A stretch of DNA of 64,000 bases from Solanum dulcamara (taxonomy: Eukaryota; Streptophyta; Magnoliopsida; Solanales; Solanaceae). The DNA is taken from contig NC_077245.1 of the NCBI RefSeq assembly GCF_947179165.1, positions 11,564,740-11,628,739 on the forward strand. Reading direction: 5' to 3'. Below are positions 46,772 through 57,300 of this stretch, in pieces. The translations under genes were made by a program, and so were the position numbers. Under the pieces are notes generated by a model. That model was not told where the DNA came from. It ran no database searches and worked only from the letters and a program-made list of their open reading frames with translations. Position 1 is the stretch's first letter. Each line of letters begins with the position of its first letter.

Positions 46772-47044
46772 ATTATTTCATATGCTTTAAATCTAGTCCC
46801 ACTAGTTAATAGGTCTTTTATATAACTTATTAAGTATTGTGACAGTATAGGTTTCTTGTCCCAATTCAACATATCTTTTTTTCTTTTTGCTTCTGCTTGG
46901 TAGTAAGAAAATTATTTCATATGCTTCTTAAATCTTGTCCCACTAGTTAATAAGTCGTTTATACAACTTACTGAGTATTGTGACAATATAGGTTTCTTGT
47001 CCCGATTCAATATATATATTTTTTTTCTTCTGTTTGATAGTAGG
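46772..47044. repeat. 139-bp tandem duplication
   Basis: Copies at 46772-46910 and 46911-47044 share GTCCCACTAGTTAATA, ACTTA(T/C)T(A/G)AGTATTGTGACA and ATATAGGTTTCTTGTCCC, and both end in a TTCTG(C/T)TTG(G/A)TAGTA phrase. About 90% alike by eye. Confidence 0.9.
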
Positions 47045-48290
47045 TTTGTGTGAGAGCTTGGTTCTGTTTTGATTTCAACCTCCTCAATTTTTTTTTGGTA
47101 TTACTATTTCATGACAAGCTTACCGAGTATCACCACATCTTTTATTTAGTCCATTCGGGCAATACTTACTTTTTAGATGAAATGACAGGTACTTCTATGT
47201 TCGATATCACCACTTGATGCTCACATCGTCTTTTGTAATTTTAGTGATCATCGTTCATCTTCCGATGGAAGCTTTTTATCATTATTTTTGTGTTTCGCGT
47301 ACGCGCTAAAGACTCATGTAGTATTTTTATTGGCGAAATGCATTGAAAGTTCCTTAAACTTGTCAGTATATTTTATTTAGACACTCGAACTATGACATAT
47401 TTCAATTAAGCATTCGAACACATGATAAGTGACCCACTATCTTTTTTAAATTTAAACGCCTATGTGGATAAGTTAATTAATCATATAAAATAGGTATAAG
47501 ACATAAGTACTCTCTAAACTATGACCGAAATTCTAGCGATACACCTTAACTTAATTCGAATCCTAAAACCCCCCCTCACGGTCCAAAAATGGACTTGATA
47601 ACACTCGTCTTATCCCACCAAGACAAGTGAGCCTAAAATTCAAATATAATGATAAAATGTGGAAGAAAAATAAGAATGACAGTTTAACAACAAATAATAA
47701 CGCAGATAACAAAATCAACTTAATTAAACCCCCCAAACCTGATTGTCGCGTGCACAAGCCTCTAAGTATTAAAATAGATCTGAACGAAAAACACAAGTCT
47801 CATGAAATGGTGTTGTCTCTAAAGTAGAACAAGATCATAAATAGGAGAAAGAGGGTCGCTGAAGTGACAAACAACTACCCCACAATTTTCACAGGAATCC
47901 TTGGACAAGAAGAGAAGAGAGATTATCACGAAGATTCGACTCGTAACCTACACAAATGTAGAAGTAAGGGGTAAGTACCAAACAACATGGTATTCAACAA
48001 GTAAACTCCAAAAACACAAAGTCAAGAAATATAGAATACGGGTACTCCTACCACTCCAACTGAACCTCCACAGCTACAACTTCCACAAAACCAGCCCAGT
48101 CTAACAATTCATAATTTACATAGCACACAGCTCAATAGCAACACTCCCAATCATAAGTTCCACAGAAAGGCACGTACAAGTTCACAATGATAAAGATATG
48201 CAATAAAATGAAATGCAATGCCAATTATTGTGATGCATTTCTGACCTAACGATACACACCAGTTGTCTCTCAGTTCGGGACTAATGGGAG
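47045..48290. other. Intergenic; likely decayed retroelement DNA in the right half
   Basis: No gene is supported. From about 47820 on, minus-strand phrases such as GAAATGCATCACAATAATTG and CCACAATTTTCACAG resemble untranslated parts of gypsy elements, but I cannot set borders. Confidence 0.3.
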
Positions 48291-48309
48291 ACTTATCAGT
48301 CTATGCATT

Positions 48310-48415
48310 CATAGCAGCGTGCGACCCGACCCTCGATAATAGAATCCTTCGCAGCGTGCGACACGTCCTTTGAATCATAATATCCGTCGTAGCGTGCGAC
48401 ACGTCCCTCAAAATG
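48310..48415 (-). repeat. Three-copy minisatellite, ~37-bp unit, in a gypsy-like remnant
   Basis: GCAGCGTGCGACCCGACCCT, GCAGCGTGCGACACGTCC and GTAGCGTGCGACACGTCCCT are spaced about 37 bp. Similar GTGCGACAC repeats occur within Solanaceae gypsy LTRs, compare the GGGTGTCACATTCCGACAC units at 17.9 kb. No LTR ends are visible here. Confidence 0.6.
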
Positions 48416-48491
48416 AACATCCTTTTTGATTTCTTATTCTTCCTCAGTTCACACAACACTTGTCACAACTATGTCTCTGAACCAATGCAAA

Positions 48492-48660
48492 TAGGGGTGG
48501 ATGTTTGATTCTTTTGAACTCCAATTTTAATTTGTCAATAGCGTATATTGAATACGTATCAAATTAACTCGATTTGGTTTGTTTTTTTAAAATTCGGTTC
48601 AATTTAGTTAGATTTTTTAAATTTGGTTTGGCCCATTTTTGACATGTATATCCAACCCTA
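48492..48660. mobile_element. Short hAT element with TAGGGGTGG ends
   Basis: It starts TAGGGGTGGATGTTTGATTC and ends GTATATCCAACCCTA; interior TTGGTTTG / AAATTCGGTT words match the family at 13890. TSD not conserved. Confidence 0.5.
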
Positions 48661-49317
48661 CAAGGAAGACCTAACCAATTCCATAGCATAAACAGAACAA
48701 GAAATACAACAAACTTCTTTCACCTAAACAATTCTACATCTTTTTCTTTATCTTAATTTAGTAACCCATAAATTAGCCTATTGGCTTGATCAGAAAATGA
48801 AAGTTCAATCCATTTAAAATTTTTGTATCCACAATGTAAAAAATAATAATAAAAAATTCTTTTTGGAATATATGACCTAGAGAGAGTTAAATAGGAAAAG
48901 AGGTAGATGAAGAAAATAAATGAATAAATAAAGTACATGAAGAAAAAAATAGGGTTAAAGAGAAGATAGATGAAACAAATAGGGGAGAAGAGAAAATAGA
49001 GGAAATAAATAGGAGAGAAGATTGTTAATAATAAAAATGTCAACTATTGACATTAAAAAAGATTTTTACGTGCTTTAAAAGACGAGTAATCTCACCAATC
49101 TTTTCCGTTAATATTTTGTCTTTAAATGATATATGAAAAATAGAGTTGGAGTGTTAAAAAAGAGCAAAACTAAATTAGAGTGTCAAAATAAAATTTAGAA
49201 GCAAGTTAAAAGAGATTGTGTATGTGTTTGAAGTGGCATGCATGCATGTGGATGTTTGTCATGAGTCATGACTCACAAGACATATTCATGTCATGATGGG
49301 TTGAATTACATGACACA

Positions 49318-49324
49318 TGGGCCC
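49318..49324 (+). promoter_or_regulatory. TCP-type site II motif (TGGGCCC) in the GIGANTEA promoter
   Basis: TGGGCCC lies about 70 bp upstream of the inferred leader. TCP factors bind GGNCCCAC/TGGGCC motifs. Presence is seen, function inferred. Confidence 0.35.
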
Positions 49325-49342
49325 TAACTAAGTGCCTAAGAA

Positions 49343-49351
49343 AAAATATCT
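49343..49351 (+). promoter_or_regulatory. Evening element upstream of GIGANTEA
   Basis: AAAATATCT is the exact evening element bound by the MYB-like clock factors CCA1/LHY and RVE8. It sits about 40 bp before the inferred GIGANTEA leader. Evening elements are established drivers of dusk-phased GIGANTEA expression in Arabidopsis. It is followed 5 bp later by CCACGTC (49357-49363), an ACGT-core ABRE/G-box-like site, a pairing known from evening-phased promoters. Confidence 0.7.
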
Positions 49352-49384
49352 AAATGCCACGTCTGCAAATCTGAAGGAAGAGGG

Positions 49385-49519
49385 AGAGCTCAGCTAAAGA
49401 TCTCTCTCTTCTTTATGTATCTTTCTCTCTCTTCACATTCATTTCCTTTCTCTCTCTACTTTTTCCTCCAACCAAAAGCTCTGAAACAATCTTCCTCAAA
49501 TTTCACCTTCCAATTTCAG
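49385..49519 (+). other. GI: GIGANTEA 5'UTR exon 1 (start approximate)
   Basis: A CT-rich leader (GATCTCTCTCTTCTTTATG onward) ends in CAATTTCAG followed by GTAATATT, a good donor. The next acceptor TTTTGCAG at 51060-51067 opens the exon carrying the start codon, giving a 1548-bp leader intron. The transcription start is inferred from the CT-rich composition and promoter motifs only. Confidence 0.55.
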
Positions 49520-49862
49520 GTAATATTTTTTTTTTTAATTTTAATTTTCTGCTATTAATCTGAATTTTTTTTCTTTTTTTTTTAAAGCTCCGTTTCTCTA
49601 TTGGATTTAAATTTAATATCTCCGCTCTTGTTGATTTGTTGTAACTTCTTGCTTTTGCCTCAGTTCATAATGAAATTGGTTGAAAGCTCTGTAGTGTTAA
49701 ACCGTAGTGTTAAGATTAGCTTTTTGTTGATCAAGAGAAAATACTTGTTGTTAATAAGCTTATTTCAGTTATTTATAATATTTATTGGAACTTAAAGATA
49801 CCTCAGTAATTTGGAAATTTATAGAATTGTTGAGTTTTATAGTTTTTTTTTTTGTTTTCCAC

Positions 49863-50020
49863 CAGGTGTTTGGTACCCAACTAAGTCCGGATTCGTCCAT
49901 TGTTGGTTCCATTTCTTGGAGGAGAAACTCCCAATAGGATTTTTTCTATTCCTAATAAGGGCTCGAATAAGATAGCTCTGATTAAGGGTGGAGGGATCCC
50001 AACTATACCACCATAATTTA
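49863..50020 (-). repeat. SINE-like repeat in the GIGANTEA leader intron
   Basis: GTTTGGTACCCAACTAAGTC, GGATTCGTCCATTG, then GGGCTCGAATAAGATAG (a degenerate antisense B-box, GGTTCGAG) and GGTGGAGGGATCCCAACTA resemble a dispersed Solanaceae repeat with a tRNA-related head. Ends are not resolved. Confidence 0.45.
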
Positions 50021-50288
50021 TGTTGCTAGTTTTACAGTTGAATAGATTCCGTCCATTGTATTCCTTATGACTGTTTATGTACATCTTTTTTTACTTGCTA
50101 ATGTTTTCCTGGATTGATTTTCATACTGGCCGATTTTACTTTTAATTTTAGAAATATAACTCGTTATGGACTAGTGCTTACTAGGAAATGCTTAGTATAT
50201 TAAAGATATAGCCACTAGAGTATATTAGAGCGGAGTCAAGGATTTTTAGTTTATGAATTTTGAATCACAATCCAATTTGCTTACTGGA

Positions 50289-50460
50289 TCTGGACGTTTT
50301 TTTTTTGATCAGGTTATAAATAAAGGGGGCAAAGCCGATATACCAAAAGTATATCACCCCCAACAAAATATAGTTCTCTATGAATGAAACCCAATCATCT
50401 ATAGGAACACCAAAAATAAACTAAAACTAAAAGGCTGCATTGCAACTTTACATATTATTT
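50289..50460 (-). repeat. Possible antisense L1-type LINE 3' end
   Basis: A T-run followed by TGATCAGGTTATAAATAAAG reads on the minus strand as a LINE 3' end, with a TTTATAACCTGATC end and poly-A. No coding part is visible. Confidence 0.3.
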
Positions 50461-51067
50461 ATACATATGAAATACACGGTTTAAGCTAAAGCCTGTAGCT
50501 ACAATGCTGGCTCTGCCCCTGTATTAGGAGTCCCTAGTGTTAGATAATCCGTAAGTACAGAGTATTGATATAATACAGACTCAAACAAAATATATATGCT
50601 ATTGAGGATTCATCCAATCATCCCACCTAGGTTGAAACTGAGGCGTAGTTGTTGTATAATTCTTTGTTGAGCTTGAAAATCAATTTTTTCCTTATAAATT
50701 CTCTGACAGGTCATATGATTTTTGTTTGTGCCAATTTAATGGGCTGTTAAGTGAATTACCATAGTCCCCTATTTTGCCAGTTTCACTTTCATTTCTCTCT
50801 GATGTTTTACTTTTCATCGAGTTAGGGTTTTTTTATTTCGTTGTGTCAGCAAGGATGTCGTCATTGAAAGAAAAATTTAATATATGAAACAGCATGTTTT
50901 CCCTCTAGATTTCTTATGGAAATCCTCCAATAGTTCTTTCACACACAACTTTTGGTTCTTGGTTTGATCAAACTAATAAACCTTCTTTTTTATCTCTTGG
51001 AAAATGCTTATTTCATTATGCATCTGTCTAATAGTTTTGAGTATCATTGTTTTTTTCTGTTTTGCAG

Positions 51068-51335
51068 GACAAATAGCCCTAGGTCGTAGTTAATATCTGC
51101 TTATTATTTAATTAGGGAATTTACATTCCCATAACCTGCATATTATTTCAGAGATACCTTGAAGATCTGAGGTGGTTTTGCTTGTTAGAGGTTGTGGACA
51201 ATTCTTTGCTAGGATCCTAGATGTTGAAATTACAATCTGTGGATCCTAGATTGGTGGTGGTTGTAGTGGTACTTGATGGCCTAACTTGTGAGCATCCTCT
51301 CATATCGATAAAATTCTTGGATTGACAGCAGTGAT
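51068..51335 (+). other. GI: GIGANTEA 5'UTR exon 2 (untranslated part)
   Basis: It starts after the acceptor TTTTGCAG and runs to the ATG at 51336. It contains short upstream ATGs (for example at 51221 in CCTAGATGTTGAAATTAC), so leader translation could be modulated. Confidence 0.6.
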
Positions 51336-54300
51336 ATGGCCGCTACATGCGAGAGGTGGATTGATGGCCTTCAATACTCCTCAATATTTTGGCCTCCCCC
51401 TCAAGATACACAACAACGGAAGGTGCTATCATTTTCTTAACATTACAAATAATTTATTTATTTTTCATTGCTTAGGTTGGGTTTATATACATTTTTTCTT
51501 ATTTTTGGAGACCAGTTCTTTGATTGTTTCTATTTTTTATTTATGTGGACAAACGTAGGTGAAGTATGGGTTTGCCATGCATTACTGATGTCATTATTCT
51601 CACCTGTAATGCATGGAGAGACGCACCCTCTTGAATATAATTAAAAAACGTAAATACATAAAATCCCTCCTGAACTTGGCGGCAAACCTTACTTGAGCGC
51701 TTTAACTTTACAGGCGTTTATTTACTATTCTTATTCTTAGTGAAATTTATATGTCCTTAAAAGTAAAGAGCCAATCTCGTTGTTGATGGTGTTATACACG
51801 CGCCGTCACGTCAGCACCACGTCAGATTTTAATTCTACCTATTTTTCTTTCTTTTTTATTTAAAAGTTCTTTTGTTAATCATAATTTCTAAATAATTACT
51901 AAAATTCCTTAAATAACTGTCTCATATCACCAAAGTCAATCATCCCAAGTTCGCCGGAAGTATCAAATTTCAGTCCATCAGTTCAAAAGGGCAACAAAAA
52001 GGGTATTGAAGTTGATATTTTCGGATACAACTAAAATTGTGAATTTTGAATTAATTTTTTCATTTAGGTTTTCTTGAAATGTGGCGCCTGTATTGGAGGA
52101 AAACAGTATAATAGTGAACAAAAAGATATTGATAACACCATAGATCTGAATATCATAGCCAAAGACTCAAGATTCCCCCCCCCCCCCCCCCCGCGCGTCT
52201 AGAATGTAATATTTGTTTCTCTCTCTTAATCTTGGAGAATGTCCGAGAACAATGTGTTGTGTTGGATTGAGTGAACTTGTTGGTGTCGTTGTTAGTGAAG
52301 GTCTTCTTCTTTTCCAATGTCCTTTTGAACTGATGGTCTGAAAATACTCTTAGTGTCGAAGGCGAGTCTACGGAGATGATGTCGATGAGCTTAACTACAA
52401 ATTAACACCAAAATTCAAGTTAACACCAAAATTTTTGTCAAAGACGTAAAAAACAAAGAAAAGATTAAACAGAGAAAAGAAAGGAAGAAGAAAATGATGT
52501 GCAGGGGATATTCCGATGGAAACTGGTAAGGAAGGAAAAATAATAAAGAGAAAAGAAAGAAAGAAAGAAAGAGAAAGGAAAGAAAAAGAAGAAAGAAAGA
52601 CTGACAAGAAAGAGAAAAATTGAATTGAATGGAAAATATTAAGAAAATTAGTTAAATAAATAATTAACGCATGCCATCCAACTGAAAACTGACATGTGTA
52701 CAATTTAAAGCAGTTTTTGAGTTTCTTTTTTCTCTTCACGCGCTTAGAGAAAGTTGAATACAATTTTTATTTGCCATGTTGTCCTTTAGGGAGTAATTAA
52801 ATTAAACTCAAATTTGGATATGGGGTAAAAAAACGTACGTAAAGTTGCATTGCTAAACTAAGTTTTGCTGCCAAGTTCAGGGGGGATTTTATGTATTTAC
52901 TCTAATTAAAAAATAATGAAAAGAGAATAATAAAGGGAGCTTTGAAAATGTTATCGTCTATGTTTAGTTTGAGTCGCTTAACCACTATATTTATTTGCTC
53001 AGTTCTAAGAAAAGAAAATATAATGATTAGGTAGAAGAGTAAAACATCAATGCCTGAGTTGGGGGATAATAAAAGTTGCTATTGCTTTTGCACTACATAG
53101 AAAGAAAGACTACTCTATGTCTCTATCCCGAACATGATATATTGAAAATAACATATCTTAGAGTGCTTTAAGTGACAAGGGACCTACCCATGCCATATAG
53201 TAGTGAAACAATCTCAAGAATTACACAGTTTGATAAGCTAGTAATTCTCTTTTGGATGCTTACTGACTTTGTATTTAAAAAGTCTAAATAGATTCCTCTT
53301 CGGTAGCCCTCCATTCTGTTTTGGTTGGTTTCTGCTAGTTGACCTTGCTTTTAGTTTCCGGTTTTTGAGAGGTAAATTGATAACCAAATCGAAATAGTTG
53401 TAATTTGATTTGAATGTTTCAAGTACGTCCTTGTTTTCTAGTTCTAATTATGTCTAGTACTCCAATTGGGTTTGCCTGAAATATTTTGCCTATTGCCTTT
53501 TGCCTATTTATAGTGTTATTTAAGGTGCGATTCAGATGCGCTCAAGTCATAAAGCTACCTGCAGCACAAGATGGGCACTTTGCCTTGCTTAGATGTCATT
53601 CTTGTTGGGGTCAAATAATAAGGCGTCATGGGGAAGTGATGTAAGATGAAATACAAGATAGAGAGATTCAAGAGATAATTAAGAAATCGAATGGAGATAG
53701 AGAAAAAGGAAAGAACAATCCCACAATTGAAATAAATTATAGACCCAACAAATATAGATTTGTGATTCTCTAATTTGAACAAACAATTACAAGATTAAAT
53801 TCAAGAGAGGGGAGGATTGAACTCATACATGAATATTCTTACCAAAAGATATTCAAGAGAGATTCAATGTAGAAAATTAGGGATAAACCCACAAAACTCA
53901 CCAAAAGGATTCACCTTAAAAAATTGTCTACCCCAATAATCCCTATTCTATTTTATTTATACTACTAGGGTTAACTAAGATAAGAAAAGACATAAATTCC
54001 CTTAATTACATGCACACCATACTTGATCAAAAGGACCCTAAAACATAATGTTAATCTTTTCTTATCTTAGTTGTTGGTTTCCATACTCTTGAAACACTCT
54101 AAGCTATTGATGTCAAGTGGAAATCCTCTCATGCAATGAGCACTTCCCCGACTTGCATCACATGGGGTTTGGGGGTAAGTAGATTGGTTTAACTGAAAGT
54201 GCATTTCTTTTGTCTGATTTTCAGTCATCATTAATGGGTCAGCAGAAGCCTTCTTCCCGACTTTGGGGGGTTTAGGACATGGGGTTCCCCTATCTCCCTT

Positions 54301-57300
54301 TCTCTTTCTCTTGGTAATGGAGGGTTTAAGTTCAATGCTTCCCAAATCTCTGTCTCTAGGATGGATTAGAGGATTCCGGTCAGGCACTTCAAGGAACTTT
54401 GGGGGTTGTAATTTCCCTTCTTTTCGAAGATGACACTCTTTTGTTTTGTGGAGTTGAAGAATCACAAATAAGATACTTAAGGGCTATCTTAGTATAGTTT
54501 AAAGTAGTGTTGGGACTCGAGGTATGTTTTCAATGAGGTTCAAGATATTGACATGTTAGGGGAGGTTCTGGGATGTTAAATTGAGGAATTCCGTATTATC
54601 TGGGTATGCCTTTTAGCAGTGAGATACAATCAAAACAAGTTTGGCAATAAATAGAGTAGAGGTGCCACATGAGGCTCGCTACTCTGGAAAAGACAATATC
54701 TGGTAGATTGATTTTCTTTAATAGTGTCCTTGACTCGCTACTCACTGATCTCATATCTCTATTTCCTATACCTATAAGTGTGAGAAAGAAGCTAGATACA
54801 ATCTGGAGAAACTTCTAATGGGATGGGAACAAAGATAGGAGGTGTATTCATTTTGTGAAGTGGGATAAGGTAGTTATGGAGAAAAGAGGGTGGGTTTGGC
54901 ATTAGAAATCTATTGATACACAATAATAGTTTTTTTATGAAGTGGCTATGGAGGTACGGAAAGGAGGACAATTGTTTAGGATGGCAATTTTCAGCAAGTA
55001 TGGGAATCGAAGTCCTTGGTTCATAGTTTCTGTTCTCTCCCCTCATGGACAAGGAGTTTGGAAACATATCCCCAGCTTATGGCTCACCTTTGAAGCCAAT
55101 ACAAAAATCAAGTTAGGAAATGGCATGAAAAAAAGATTTTGGCAGGATAGTTGGTTTGGGGCGGGTGGTGGTGGTGGGGGGGAGTCTTTTCTATGGCTGG
55201 AAGCCTAAAGCCCTTTACAATGTTAACTGTTTTATGTGGTTGTTGGCCCATGACACATGTCTCACACCAGGCCAACGGGAGCCTCTTAGTAATCCTAGAA
55301 GATATAGGAGATTGGTAGGAAAGTTGAATTATCTTACTGTGACTTGACCTAACATTACCTTCCCGGTTAGTGTTGTAAGTCAGTTCTTGGATTTTCAGTC
55401 ATTGGAATGCAGTTATTCACATCCTTCGATACATAAAAGTTGTTTCAGGAAAAAGACTACTTTACGAAGACTGAGGACATGAGAAAATTGTTGAATATTC
55501 AGATGCAGGCAAGGCGGGGTCACTCTGTGACAGACGATCCATTTCTGGATATTGTGTTCTAGTTGGGGAAGATTTGATGTCTTGAAAAAGTAGGAAACAA
55601 AATATGATTGCTAGATCTAGCATAAAAGCAGATATCGGGCTATGTCAGTGGCGATAAGTGAATTTATGTAGATCAAGCAACTACTAAGGGAGTGGAAATT
55701 TGTAGAGATTAAAAAATGTAACTTACGTGCGATGAAGCCACACTTCACATTGCACCGAATCCAGTATTTCACTAGAGGACCCAACACATAGAGATTGATT
55801 GTCATTCCGTCAGAGAAGGTACTCTTAGGCGACACTGTCACAAGGTTCTTCTGCGGTCAAATGATCAGCTTGCGGACATAACATCCCAAGCTGTCAGTGT
55901 AGTGCTCGTTCTGGAGCCAGTGTGCGCTGGGTCATACCAAATTACTTTATAAAGCTGGATGGAGGGTAAAGAAGTCACAGAAGTCAATCTGGTAGACAGT
56001 TCCTTTCTGCATCCTTGCACTTTTTTGGATGGAAATGAACTATACATCATTTTCTTGAGAAGGTGAGAAGGTAACATATTTTATATATTTATCAAAACAG
56101 CACCTAGGCTGTGCTTCCATATTTACAAGTGAAAAAGAAGAAAAACTGCTCCAGATATCTAACAAAAAACTAGGGTGTCTATCATAGAAGCAATATCTTC
56201 CATGTATCTCTAGCTAGACCAAAAACAGAAAAGTCTAAGGAATTCAACTTAGCTCTCTGAACTGAACTGCAAATGTCTTCAAAACATCTGGAATTTCCCT
56301 CTTTCTAGATTGTCCACCAAATGCAAGCTGGGACAATCCTTCATCTATTTCCAATCCTGCACCTGCATCTTCCCAAAATGAATTATACATCTCTTGAAGG
56401 AAGATTTGATGTTGTACACAGTATAAAGCATAAAGTCTACGGCTGTTTCTTGTTTTTTTCTTTTTTTTATCACAATGTGTATAAATTTGGAACTTTGTAG
56501 GATTTCATTGACCCGTACATATTTAAAAGTAAGAGTAATCCATTGTAACTTTAGTAGAAAACCATGTCTTTTTGTAAGTTTTTTTATTTTTTTGGTATAC
56601 TTGTATATTGGCATATTTTGGCCCTTCTTTTAATGAAATTTATACCTTATCCATAAAAAATCTTTTATATATGTCGATGCTTACTGCTGATTTTTTATAA
56701 ATAATGAATTTATTACTACTAGAAAAGCTCTGCAGCTGCTTGAATATTCCCCTTCTACAGCCTGAAACGTTTGGCAAGTGGAGCATTTGGACTTACAGAT
56801 CTTCTTTACCTTTTCTGTTCTATGAAGGCCTCTAATCTTATGTTTATGGCCTTGGGATTCTATTGCACTCTTAGTATGTGACCATTCTAATATCTCTCTC
56901 TGTCTATTTTCTTGTTCATTGTTTTGAGGGTGTCTTTGCTGCGTAATATCTGCCAGGATTAACATGAAAGAAAAACAAAACATTCAGTAAATATGCACCC
57001 AATAAAGGTGAGACCAAAAGAGAAAGGCACACACTTACTGAGAGATGGCAGATGGAGAAAGGGTCATCCCCTGATAGGTCCTTCCCCCTGAAGGGTGTAA
57101 AGCCAGGGAATTTAAACCACTGTTAAATTTAATGATAAATCACTCAGAGAATTGTATCTCTCCTTCTCCTTGCATTATGATCTTGCATTTTTTTTTTGTT
57201 TAGATTTGAATAGGTCATAGTTGTGTTATTGCATTAGCTTCTTGTACATTTAAATGTCTAAGGAAGGATATTTGTTTTTCCTTTTGTTTTCTATCTTCTG

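Noticed and set aside
52395..52763. 122-aa minus-strand ORF rich in Phe/Ser
   Set aside because: Purine-rich GAAAGAAAG tract read backwards within a MULE.
55156..55347. 63-aa ORF as a gene
   Set aside because: Spans the L1-copia junction; it is transposon debris in a GIGANTEA intron.
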